A stretch of 64,000 bases of DNA from Plantago elongata (lineage: Eukaryota; Streptophyta; Magnoliopsida; Lamiales; Plantaginaceae): positions 1 through 64,000 of the forward strand of contig JAYMSP010000138.1 of the NCBI GenBank assembly GCA_036897095.1, written 5' to 3'. The position numbers and the translations under genes are program-made. The notes beneath the pieces were generated by a model. The model saw only the letters and a program-made list of their open reading frames with translations, had not been told where the DNA came from and searched no databases. Each line of letters starts with the position of its first letter. The first letter of the stretch is position 1. Positions 44,401 to 54,368 of the stretch are shown one piece after another.

Positions 44401-46904
44401 TTTGTAAGGGACAAAGCACATAAAGGCACTGGATCAGTTGACAAAGAAGAGTCTGTTGGTACCAAGAAGATGAATAATGTGGAAATGGATACCCCGAAGA
44501 GCAAAAAGCGACAGAGGCCAGAAGAACGTCACATATCTATTTCTGTCGACGTAACTCCAGACTCAAAGATTGCAGGTGAGTTTGATGTCTTCAATTTAAA
44601 CCATTATCTTGTTTGGATGTTTTTTTCGTACCATACCATTTCATGACTTGAAGTCGGTTCATGCAATTTAATTTGACAAAATGGAAGATTGGTCTACCTG
44701 TCTAATCTGCTGTAACTCTCATTACACTGCATTTAGAGAAAATAAAGTAAATAATCTTGCATGCCATGAAAATAGCACAAGGACTTCAAACTGATTTCAC
44801 ATGAAATATGAAGTTCCTCGATACATTTATACGCTAGAATTTTCTGATCTTCAACACTGAGAGCTCTGCAGTAAATTATCATTGCTCTCCTTGCTCATGC
44901 TTTTGGTTATTGTAGGTGGTGTTGTTGGTACGCTAGATATTGCAAGTGTCCGAACTCCTGCTCCACGTGAGAGTGCTAAGATTTTCAAGAAGAGGAAGGT
45001 TGTAATTGATAGCTCACTTGTGGTGCTTAATAAGTATGTGATCTCAGGTTCTGTTTTGTAATTTTGAGGCTGCAATACAGTCGTAACTTATTGAAGTTCC
45101 TAAGCTATCTGTCATATTTAATTCGTGTTAGATGTGCGGCAAAGTCATCTGTGTTTTCATTAACCTTCCCTTTACATGGTAATCTTAAATATGATTGATA
45201 CTCCTTAATATTTTACTTTTGATTTGCAGAGAGTACAAAAATTGGCTAAACAATTCGAAGGATCTAATGCGTAAAGGGGGGTCAAGAGTCCCTCAGACTT
45301 GTTTACGGGCCTGGAGAGCTCACAATTTTTGCCGCATGGCTGAGAGCATCTTGGATCCTTTGATTCCTAGTGAGTGGAGTAGCTTTATTCAAACTCTTGG
45401 GTTTGCGGGTAATTTCGTTCAATGTAGTGTTATCTGGTGAAATTTGCCTAATAAAATATGCCATCTCTGTGATATACTACTGCATGAACAGGTAACTTTG
45501 TGGATCTCTGTCCTCTTGAAAGCAATAGGACGGCTGGTGCTGAACGACAAGGACATTTGGAAAATCATGAGAATGTCGCTTCTCAGGAGGATCATGGGTG
45601 TAGTATGGAAGTTAAATCTCCTATCACTTGTGAGGAGAAAGAACAAGCTGCAGAGGATACACAGAAATTACCGGAAGATACTCCAGTTGCTCCCGCGACT
45701 CCTGTTACTCAAGTTCACTCGAACCCATTGAGATCGCATGAGAATGAAGCAGACCATGTTGGTTTGGAACTCGTGGTGCACACGAGCTCATCACTTGAAA
45801 GAATGGAGGAGGCCTCACATTCTATCGGAGGAGTGGAATTGGATGCTGTTTTTTATACCGAGGTACATATTCAGCAGTCAGGAAGTATCACTATCTCGGC
45901 AAAAATTTAGTATATAGTAAAAAGAAACCATCAAAATTCCAGTTTGTAGCCGAACAATTCTTCTGAGTTCTGAACATACAGGTGAATTTGCATAAGGCCT
46001 TGAAAAGATGATCAAGAGATCATTTCTAACACTATTAATAAGAGGTAGCAAGGAGTTACAGCCTCATTTTTTAAATCTTGAAACCAATTTAGTAATTACA
46101 CCACAAAATGTTAATGTACAGTGATCAAGCTTTTGCGTTCTGTTCCCTATGGATTTCAGATGTATACGTAAGTTGCAGTAATTGCTTTTGTATTAATTTT
46201 CTCTTTTAGCTGATTAGTGATTAATCATTGAGTATGTTCCTTTGCAGGACGCAAACTCATCCGGAGGAAATGGCCAGGAAAATGGTAAGCGCGCAAAGTC
46301 TTTCCTTTTCTATCTTTTCAAATAGAAGAATAAAAACTTTCTTTATTGGCAGTTATAATTGACCTGTGCTATGATTAACTTTGTTGGTCTTATGTTTGTT
46401 GTGATGTTTTGTTATGATTCCAGGTGCATATTCTGAAAGGACAAGGTATGATGAACTTTCTCACCTTACATAATTTTTATGGCTGAACTAGTTGTTGAAG
46501 AGTGAAATTCAGTTAATTCCGATCCTTTCCTCTTGCAGAATGGCCGAAACATATCTGCATAAAAATTTCCTCCTCAAAAAGAAGCAAAAAGAAGATGAAG
46601 TATTAAACTTGTCACAGTTATTGTCGGGAAAAACGAAGAAAGAAAGTGCAAGGCTGTTCTATGAGATACTGGTATTAAATCTGATGCAATGCTTTTCTGT
46701 CATATATGCGGCATGGACATTTAATTTCTCCTACATTATCTTCAATCTTACTCTTCAGTTGTCACTCGGCTTCAGTGCAGTTGTGATTGTTCTCTTACGT
46801 TGATTTTGCAGGTTCTGAAAACGCGGGACTGCATAGAATTGGAACAGGAGAGGGCCTATGATGACATTCATCTCCGCAAGACTTCTAAGTTTGTTGAGTC
46901 CTGA
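41486..46904 (+). CDS. SYN2: Cohesin alpha-kleisin, Rad21/Rec8 family (SYN2/RAD21.1-like)
   Basis: The kleisin subunit closes the SMC1-SMC3 ring in sister-chromatid cohesion. Exons: 41486-41609, 42847-43129, 43233-43270, 43348-43391, 43765-43817, 43902-44575, 44916-45033, 45230-45408, 45492-45862, 46248-46284, 46424-46445, 46539-46671 and 46812-46904. Phases close to 722 aa. The N-terminal Rad21/Rec8 domain that binds SMC3 is clear (MFYSQLLLSKKGSLGTIW, LLLGVVRIYSKKVEYLFHDC, FALDEFNLE). The C-terminal winged helix that binds SMC1 is also clear (LSQLLSGKTKKESARLFYEI, VLKTRDCIELEQERAYDDI). The acidic middle is poorly conserved and contains a 33-residue tandem duplication (VTVAEPMALDATENE type; 44188 and 44287). 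Short length and kinship point to the SYN2 type rather than SYN4. No separase site is certain. Confidence 0.9.
41683..42420 (+). repeat. Duplications and 39-bp minisatellite in cohesin intron 1
   Basis: At 41683-41825 and 41907-42095 a TTTTGGTAAAA-to-ACATTTTGTG block is present twice. From about 42130 to 42420 a unit of about 39 bp (TTGTGGATTATTACTTGCAG plus a GCCTTTGGTTAGAACAATG-type half) is repeated six to seven times, the outer copies degraded. Three central copies carry TTATTACTTGCAG, which resembles a 3' splice site. The unit length is a multiple of three, so a chance frame reads as 13-residue repeats. Confidence 0.85.
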
Positions 46905-47638
46905 AATATGAACCCTGAGTAGTCTTTTTTTAAAGGAGTAGATACTTACTGTGATGAATTTGGGGTCTGTAAAGACTGTAATTTAGTGTCTTTGTAGCTT
47001 CATAAGCTGCAAGTTGTAATGAGCTTAGGGTTATACAAAATTATAATAACATAATGTATGTTTGACATTCAGTATAACTTGAAGTTGAAGAAGCCATCTG
47101 ACTTCTCAATTGAAAATCTTTTAGGCCTTTTTAGTAATGTTAATGCTTGACATCTTTGCATTGTATAGCTCTCATCATTCATTTCGTATACATGAAGAAA
47201 TCAAGAAACAACAGGTGGTATTGGAAACACTATCTTGGTTTCTACCAAGAACCTCGGTGCAATTCAACTTTGCTCAAATCTACTGCCTCGTTCTGAGACT
47301 GAATTGAGCAGCAATCTTTTCTTGGATCTGGCTAGTTGGCATCATGTATCTGTTGATCAATTGGTGTAAAGTAGTAATTAGGAGCTTGATGTATATAAGT
47401 ATCTGCATCATGTCTAACTGTTCAAGGTGCCAGTTCTTCCTGGCAGCGACATAGTAATATTAAAACAGAAGTTCGTTCAATCCAGATCATTACATAATAC
47501 TTAAATACATCATCATTAAGATATTAATTCCCTGTTGTCATGCAAAATAAAATATCTACTAGGATTCAAAAACCAAAGGTAGCCCCGACGGGAGAATACC
47601 TACTTGTCCAAAATATATACACTAGTTAAGTTGACTAA
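46905..47638. other. Convergent 3' spacer between cohesin and F-box genes
   Basis: It holds the 3'UTRs of two convergent genes. No poly(A) signal was assigned with confidence and no other feature is seen. Confidence 0.4.
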
Positions 47639-49585
47639 TCAACCCTCCGAATCAGACGAGTCCGACCAAGACGAATCATAAGGTTCTTCAGCATCAAAAT
47701 GGCGACTTATGAGCTCCAAAGCCAACCTGCAAGAATTAATTTTGTTTTTAGCTTAACCAGTCAAGGATGTTGGATCAATTTGGTTTTGAATTTTAACAGA
47801 ACTCAAAATCCCGCAATAGTTACACATCAATGTGAGTCTCTGTTAAGTTGGTAACACATTATTATTCCACAGAAAAATCATGATTTAGAGGTAGATCTGA
47901 CAGAGCCTGAGACGGTGTTGCAGCAGGGGCGGACATATGTTGATGGCTAACCTGGGCTAGTTCAGAACTTCTAGTCTGCTATATATTGTAGTAGAACTGA
48001 ATGACAATTGAAAGTAACCTAAACGTAAAAAATGAAATGTTCAATTTCCGTAACCAGACCATCCCATTGCATTATTAGTTAAAAACCAACTGTTCATGAT
48101 TCAGAGATGGATATGACAAGGCCTAAGACGCAATCACTGCAGATATCTATTGAATTTCAAATTGTAATGTCATTGTCTTGTTACTTCGGCTTATCTTGTA
48201 GTTTCATTTGTGTTCTTAGATACATGTAAGTGCATATGTGCAACTACTTTTGGGAAGGTATCACAGCCAACAATTTCATTCCTTCAATTAACTTACCTCC
48301 CAGTCCAAAACTATCAAGGTTTTAATAATGTAGAGACTAAGCAAATGAAGGGCTGAGCCTAAAAAATCAGACTTATATCATGATCAAGTCACTGTGTTTT
48401 ACTAGAGATAATATCATCAGAAACAAGAAGATTTAGGTCAAAGTAATTTCACCTGTCAGTAGGGCTTTTCCTCTTCCTCTTCTTTGAATTAGTAATTTCA
48501 CTAGCATTCCTGCTTCCATCGAGCCGAATGAAGCTAGGACGAATTGCTTGACAAGAATGACCATAACCAACGCCCCCAATATACACTTCTGTTCCAGATT
48601 TCTTTTCCACCTGATACCACAAAAGGCCATCAATACTCTGGATAACAACCTCATTTTTGCTCTTGGAATAACACATAACCTCGAGCCTCCTCCACAAACG
48701 ATTACCAAGATCTAGTGAAACAAACTTATTCCAGATGTTCTCTCCTCCCTGATCATCCAACACCCACATGTCAAACCGATCCCGATAAGAGTAACTCACA
48801 AATAAGCATCCACCAGACGCATCCATACGCCAAAATTCAGACGAAGAGGCTGGTGGCGCCGGAATCAGGCGGTACTTCTCATTACCAAGATCCAAAGCCA
48901 GTATTTGTCGCACCTTTTCTACAGATGCAAACCAGTGCAGTGAGCCATTGAAGAAAACTCCATTCTCAGTTCTGTCAATCCCAGAAAGATCCTTGTTGAA
49001 GATACAATCAGGATAATCATCAATCCTATGCCACGTGTTCGAATTCGACTTCTCAGGATAAATTAGTGTCTCCAAAGACTCATCTAAAAGTCCTGAAATC
49101 CTAACAACCTTGTATTGACCCGAAACCGCATCGTACCCGATCCCTCCATAGGGAAAGTGTCCCCTGGTCAGAGTATCGAAAGGGGGCAACTCGAGAAAAT
49201 CCTTGGTAAATGGATTCCAAACAAACCACGTCCTTTCGGTTTCGTAATGGGTAAGGAGTATGAGACCATGACAACAAGGAACAGGCATATCACGTAAAGG
49301 CGAGACACCACGGCGATTCAGATTCTTAACATTTGTGGCATAAATTGGTTGAGTGAGGAACCGAGATTTTTTTATGGAGCTCAGATATATGGAATAGAGC
49401 TTACCAATTGGTCCTCTGCTCGGTTTACAAATGAGAAAGCGATAACCGCCGTCCAATTGTTCGACGAAAAGGGGATCGTCGATTATCGATCGCCACTCCT
49501 TGCAGACACGCCTCAGCGGTGGAAGATCCTCCACCGGAACACGGCTGAGTATTTCACGGAATGCGTCTGTTGAAACATCAGACAT
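47639..49585 (-). CDS. F-box protein of the F-box-associated (kelch-like) type
   Basis: The predicted product is the substrate-recognition subunit of an SCF ubiquitin ligase, 406 aa. Exons are 48453-49585 and 47639-47726, with a 726-bp intron. The N-terminal F-box is at residues 2-42 (STDAFREILSRVPVEDLPPLRRVCKEW). An F-box-associated beta-propeller-like domain follows (CHGLILLTHY, FVWNPFTKDFLELP, GIGYDAVSGQYKVVRI, VFFNGSLHWFAS, ILALDLGNEKY, CYSKSKNEVVIQS). The first exon ends in a basic KKRKRKSP nuclear-localisation-like stretch. The second exon encodes an acidic tail, SSWSDSSDSEG. Without the second exon translation would stop one codon later, so the splice is supported only by GT-AG sites and the tail. 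A telo-box-like element lies at 49623-49630. The target is unknown. Confidence 0.85.
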
Positions 49586-50830
49586 TTCTAATCTGGTTAC
49601 CGGATCGAGTTTCGAACAGGAGCTAGGGTTTTGGAATTCGAAACAATTTGGGGAATAATATGAAAATGTGTATCACAGGATGATACGATAAACATTGGAA
49701 AGTGGAGCTATAAATCAAATTTCCCTCCATGTTTGTCATGGGAAAACACTTCGGGGGTATGGACAGGTAGCTCACAAAGTCTTAAGAGAGACGATTAGAT
49801 GTCAATTACATGTATTGTAATAGTCCTCTGAAAGTAGTAATGAAGAAATGTGTTAGATCTCAAGCATTGCGCATGGAAGAAATGGAGATGTTCGGAGTAA
49901 CAACCAAAACAAACAAATCGCATAAGTTAAGAAAGATGCGCATCCCTATTAATTCCAAAACTAATGCGACAGGATATGAAACAGTGTCGAGGCATTAAAA
50001 TAGATTCGTCCAATTGATGGTCGGCTACTGAAGAGAAGTACACCAAATTATCTGGATCGTACATTCCATTATCAAATCGGCGGTTACTAAACAATCAGTA
50101 TATACCTTCATCCTTTATCCATGACGATGATGTTTTTTGTGTTTTCAAAAATAATCAACAATTGTTCATTTGTTGGATTCATCTATGACGTCATAGGTTG
50201 TAGGTTTTCATTTTAGTCTGTTGGATTCTAGGGCTCTATCCCTATTGTAATGAGTTTACTCATTTTTAGGGCAAGTATGAATGAAAACTACATTGCACCA
50301 TTTCCTTCTCAATATTATCTATTATTCTCCCATATCGTCTATACTTCTCCTATTTCTTCTATCGGTCACATTAATCATAGCTCGGGGATGTAACAAATTT
50401 TATATTGATAGATGAATGAATTGTGTTCGATTGCAATCTAACAACGGCTATATATAGAAAATGCTAACTAACTGAACAATCGCCAGGTACAAGTAACTAA
50501 AGAAACGTATTACAACTAATAAAACGCTTATGACTAATCATACAACTAAGTATAAGAGCTCCAAATTTCATCCGTATTTGATTCATTCCTTTTACAATAT
50601 GTATAATATTTTAATCAAAACTAATAAAGTTTACGAATGAACATTTTATATTATTTTATCCGTCTCTTTTAATCTATTTATAAGACTTAAGGTGTGATTT
50701 GTAGGAATATGTGTGCGTTTTAATACTCTTTACATGCGTTTCCAGCCCTTGAAAAATTGATTATTTACAACTCAATTAAAATTTATATCCCTGGTTACTT
50801 TTCTTTAACAACACGATAAACCCTTGCGGA
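49586..50830. other. F-box promoter, then spacer with possible retroelement LTR traces
   Basis: The first 150 bp are the F-box 5' region, with CTAGGGTTTTG at 49623. From 50170 to 50390 TGTTGGATT, a TAATGAGTTTACTC stretch and AATGAAAACTACATTGCACC resemble a copia-type LTR, but no partner, primer-binding site or coding part was found. The rest shows nothing. Confidence 0.3.
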
Positions 50831-50939
50831 GATGGGCGAAGCATTGATACAAACATAGAGTTGATGCTGGGTATCGGGGCTAACCGGACAAACATCCCAA
50901 AACAGTAAAATTGGGGAAGCGTCATTACTATCTAGACTG

Positions 50940-51280
50940 AGCTGCCTTCTGATAATGAGATTGTTGAGGAATCAAACTTGCAGATACTTTCGACAGTCAT
51001 TTTGAGAAACTCAGGTATCTGGAACTTAGTTCAGTTAACTTGAAACATTGGGAAGCAGAGAGCATGCATACACTTCCCAAGTCTTGAAGTTCTAGTTCTC
51101 AGGCTTATGGGAGATGAACTCAAGGAGATACCAAGTGATATTGAAGAGAGATTCACTTCAAATAATTCGATTGCACTTCTGTGAACCATCACTTGTGGCT
51201 TCTGCGCAGCCATCCAACAGAAAATGGAGAATGATGACCTCCAAGTTGTGGTCGCAGAAGAAGATATTTCCTGGTATCAG
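50940..51280 (+). pseudogene. NLR (R1-type CC-NBS-LRR) C-terminal remnant
   Basis: Three successive frames carry LRR-end motifs of plant coiled-coil NLR resistance proteins: FEKLRYLELSSVNLKHW, then SLEVLVLRLMGDELKEIPSDIEE, then LQIIRLHFCEPSLVASA, IQQKMENDDLQVVVAEED. At least three frameshifts or small losses separate them. No NB-ARC is present in the window. It is a decayed fragment of a host resistance gene, 0.5 kb from the 4CL-like gene stop. Confidence 0.7.
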
Positions 51281-51786
51281 TGTTTTCTTTCCTCTCATTT
51301 TCCAGTATTTCTTTCACCAGAAGATATATCCTGGTTAAAATGAACTCTGTTAAACAGGTCAGAAGATGTCATATATTCCCAGGAGAAATTTGTCAGCGCA
51401 TTAAAGAAATGGGCTGCCAGCATCCGAAGCCAAAGACAATCGTCGGAGCCATAAATTCGTAACAGTTTGTTCTATTCTTGGAGATATGGTATGCCTGGTA
51501 AATCGACCAAGATCTTGCTTCTGTCCTATGATGATTGAGATTGTGATCATATTGCAAGATAGGAACTATTACATTAGAAGCGTGGAAATCAGATAACAGA
51601 TGCTTCCATTCCTTTTCAGCAATGAAAATGCTTTGCATTCAACTGTTGGAATTGGAATGTATACAGCAGACTTGTTCACAATAAGTTCCTAACTTGAGCT
51701 CTTTCTTTTTTTTTCTTTTCCCTTGCTTGTATATGAGTTCCGGTTTCTATAGCAAAGGCTTGACTCACACTGCATAGCATCATACC

Positions 51787-54041
51787 TTATAGCTTGGAAT
51801 CTGGGATTGTAATCTTCTTTAGCTCCTTCCGCAATATCTTCCCGGATGGACTTTTGGGAATCGACGTCACAAACATCACACGCCTTATTCTCTTGTATGC
51901 TGCAACCTGCAAAATAGTGTACTGTTACTAAAACTACGGACATCAAACGAGATAGAGATGAACAAAACGAGTGGATGTAGGTCTGTAAAAGGGCAGTACT
52001 GTTCTTGTGAAAATACCAGATAACTTGCTTCCAAATCATACTCAAGACCGAGTCAGATGTAGAATAGCCTACCTGTTTTTTAATAAATTCAGTAATTTTC
52101 TCAGCATCTATGTTACTTTGATGCCGTCGAACAACCAAGGCGAAGGGAATTTGACCAGCCTCTTCGTCCGGGTAACTATAAAGTAGACATATACAAATTT
52201 CAGGATCAATGCATTTCAAATAATGAACCGACACATCATGTCAAAAGAACAGTCTCACGAAAATTACCCTATAACAGCAGCATCGACAATATCAGGATGG
52301 GAGAGCAGCAGTTGTTCTAGCTCGGCTGGAGCTACCTATCGAGTAACAACACGAATCGGATAACTTGTTTTAAAGACCCACCATAGAATCAAGATAGTAT
52401 AGTAAGTTCTCAACATGTCAAAAACAAAAAGGCCAATAGATACTAACCTGGTATCCTTTGTATTTAATCATCTCTTTCAGCCTATCAACAATGAAAAGGA
52501 AACCTTCACTGTCAATATAACATATATCACCGCTCCGTAGCCACGCACCTGCCACCAATGTTTCCGAATTGGCCTTGGGATCATCCACATATCCTACATA
52601 AATGTTACCATAAATGTCTTATGTCAAAAATTGCTTGGAAAACCAATCACCCAGTTATTCCGTTCATATCATAGCAACTTGAAAGAACATATGTTACAAA
52701 CTAAGGCCAGATCAATGTTGAGCAGATCATATTCGATTTTACCTTTCATCACTATAGGTCCTTTGATCCAGAGTTCACCTTGATTGCCAGGAGGCAAAGC
52801 TACACCTGTATCCGGATCTACAATCCTGGCTTCACAATTACCCGTGAGCTTTCCAACCGAACCCCATGGGTGACTCTCATCAGGACTCGTCAATCCAAAT
52901 GCTGCACCAGACGTCTCAGTCATCCCAAATCCCTTCAATTCAGCATCATATTTTCAGACTTTCAGCATTTCAATATATTCTATCTAAGCTATATATATTT
53001 AAACAACAATGTTAAATGCAGAAAGAATTATTGATAAACGCATGGTGTGCAAACCTGATAAACTGAAACTCTGGGAAACTTCTTTGTGAAAGCCTTAATC
53101 AAATCAATATGCAACGAAGCGGCGCCACAACCAACCGCCGCCAAAGACTCCAAATCGAACTTTGCCGTCTCATCACTCTTCACCATTGCCACCAAAATTG
53201 GCGGCACAACTGCCAGATTCCTCACCTTCCACTCCTCCACCGCCCTCAGCATTTTCCCCAACTCAAACCTCCCTACCATAACCACCACTGCCTCCCCCAA
53301 TGCCACCGACCTCAGAGCGTAATGAAACCCAAATATATGAAAGTAAGGCACTGGATACAACCCCACCGCAGCCTCCTCCGGCCTACATAAATAGTAGTAA
53401 TTCGCCACCGTAGATATTAAATTCCGATGAGTGATCGCCACAGCCTTCACTTGCCCCGTCGTACCAGACGAAAACATAACCGCTGCCACATCGCCCTGAC
53501 TGATCGAGTCAAAGACATGTTGACCCGGTGATGGTGGTCTAGTCATCATTGACTGAAAGTCAATAGAATCAATGAGACAAGTGCGTGCCACATGGCACTT
53601 AACCTTATCCACATTGGATGACGTGGCAAAGGCAAGGATTGGGTTGGTAAGGTGGATTTGGCGGGCGATTTCGTGATTGGTGCTGAGAGGATTGGAAGGG
53701 CAGATGGTGACTCCGATTGATAAGAGGGCGAAGTAGACGATGGGGACGGTGGTGGAGTTGGCAGCGATGATGAAAATGACATCGTTCTTGGATAGATTGA
53801 GGTCAGTTCTTAGAGAGTGAGCTAAGTTAGTGACATGCTGGCGGAACATGGCATAAGAGATGACATGGCCTGTGGTGGAGTTGATGAGGGCAGTAGAGGT
53901 CGTGAGGTGGTTGGAGAAGGAAAGTGCATAGGAAGCAGCAGAGAGAGGGGTGGTTGCTGGTGGGAGGGGAACGGTGCCTCGGAGGGTGTGGTAGGTGCCG
54001 GTTTCAGGACAGTAGCCGGATTTTGGGTCAGGTTGAGACAT
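51787..54041 (-). CDS. 4-coumarate:CoA ligase-like acyl-activating enzyme, peroxisomal (OPCL-type)
   Basis: It forms an acyl-AMP and then an acyl-CoA thioester from a carboxylic acid. Exons on the minus strand are 53055-54041, 52743-52932, 52448-52593, 52268-52335, 52073-52175 and 51787-51906, giving 537 aa with closed phases. ANL-superfamily motifs are [20 protein letters not shown] (P-loop), [64 protein letters not shown] and [13 protein letters not shown] with the catalytic Lys. The last three residues are SKL, a canonical PTS1 peroxisomal signal. That matches clade members that activate jasmonate precursors or other fatty acyls rather than the cytosolic lignin 4CLs. The substrate is not deducible. 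A TATA-like TTATATAC lies about 80 bp upstream on the coding strand. Confidence 0.9.
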
Positions 54042-54368
54042 GTTGGTAGAGAATCAGAGAAGAGACCAGTGTAGTTCAAGAAAAGCAGGAAAAGAGACGG
54101 TGAAGCCGAATAATTTCTTTGTATATAAGTTCAGAAATGGAATCATCCAAACGGCCAATTGTCAATACTTTGTTGTCATGTGCCAAAATTTGAAATTTTC
54201 TAATCGAACTGTCTACTATTAGTTACATGAGGACAAAAATACACCACCAACACCAATGTGTAAGAAGAATGTAAAAAATGAAGAGATGTTATAACTACTT
54301 GGATTTTCCTAGGACAAATGAAAACAGTATGATAGTTACAGTGAATGGAGGTCAGGAGAAGAATAGCA

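Noticed and set aside
50170-50390. Solo LTR of a copia-type element
   Set aside because: The composition is suggestive, but no terminal repeats, primer-binding site or target duplication could be identified.
53835-54074. Open frames on the plus strand over the start of the 4CL-like gene
   Set aside because: They are antisense shadows of the coding exon with low-complexity composition and no homology that I recognise.
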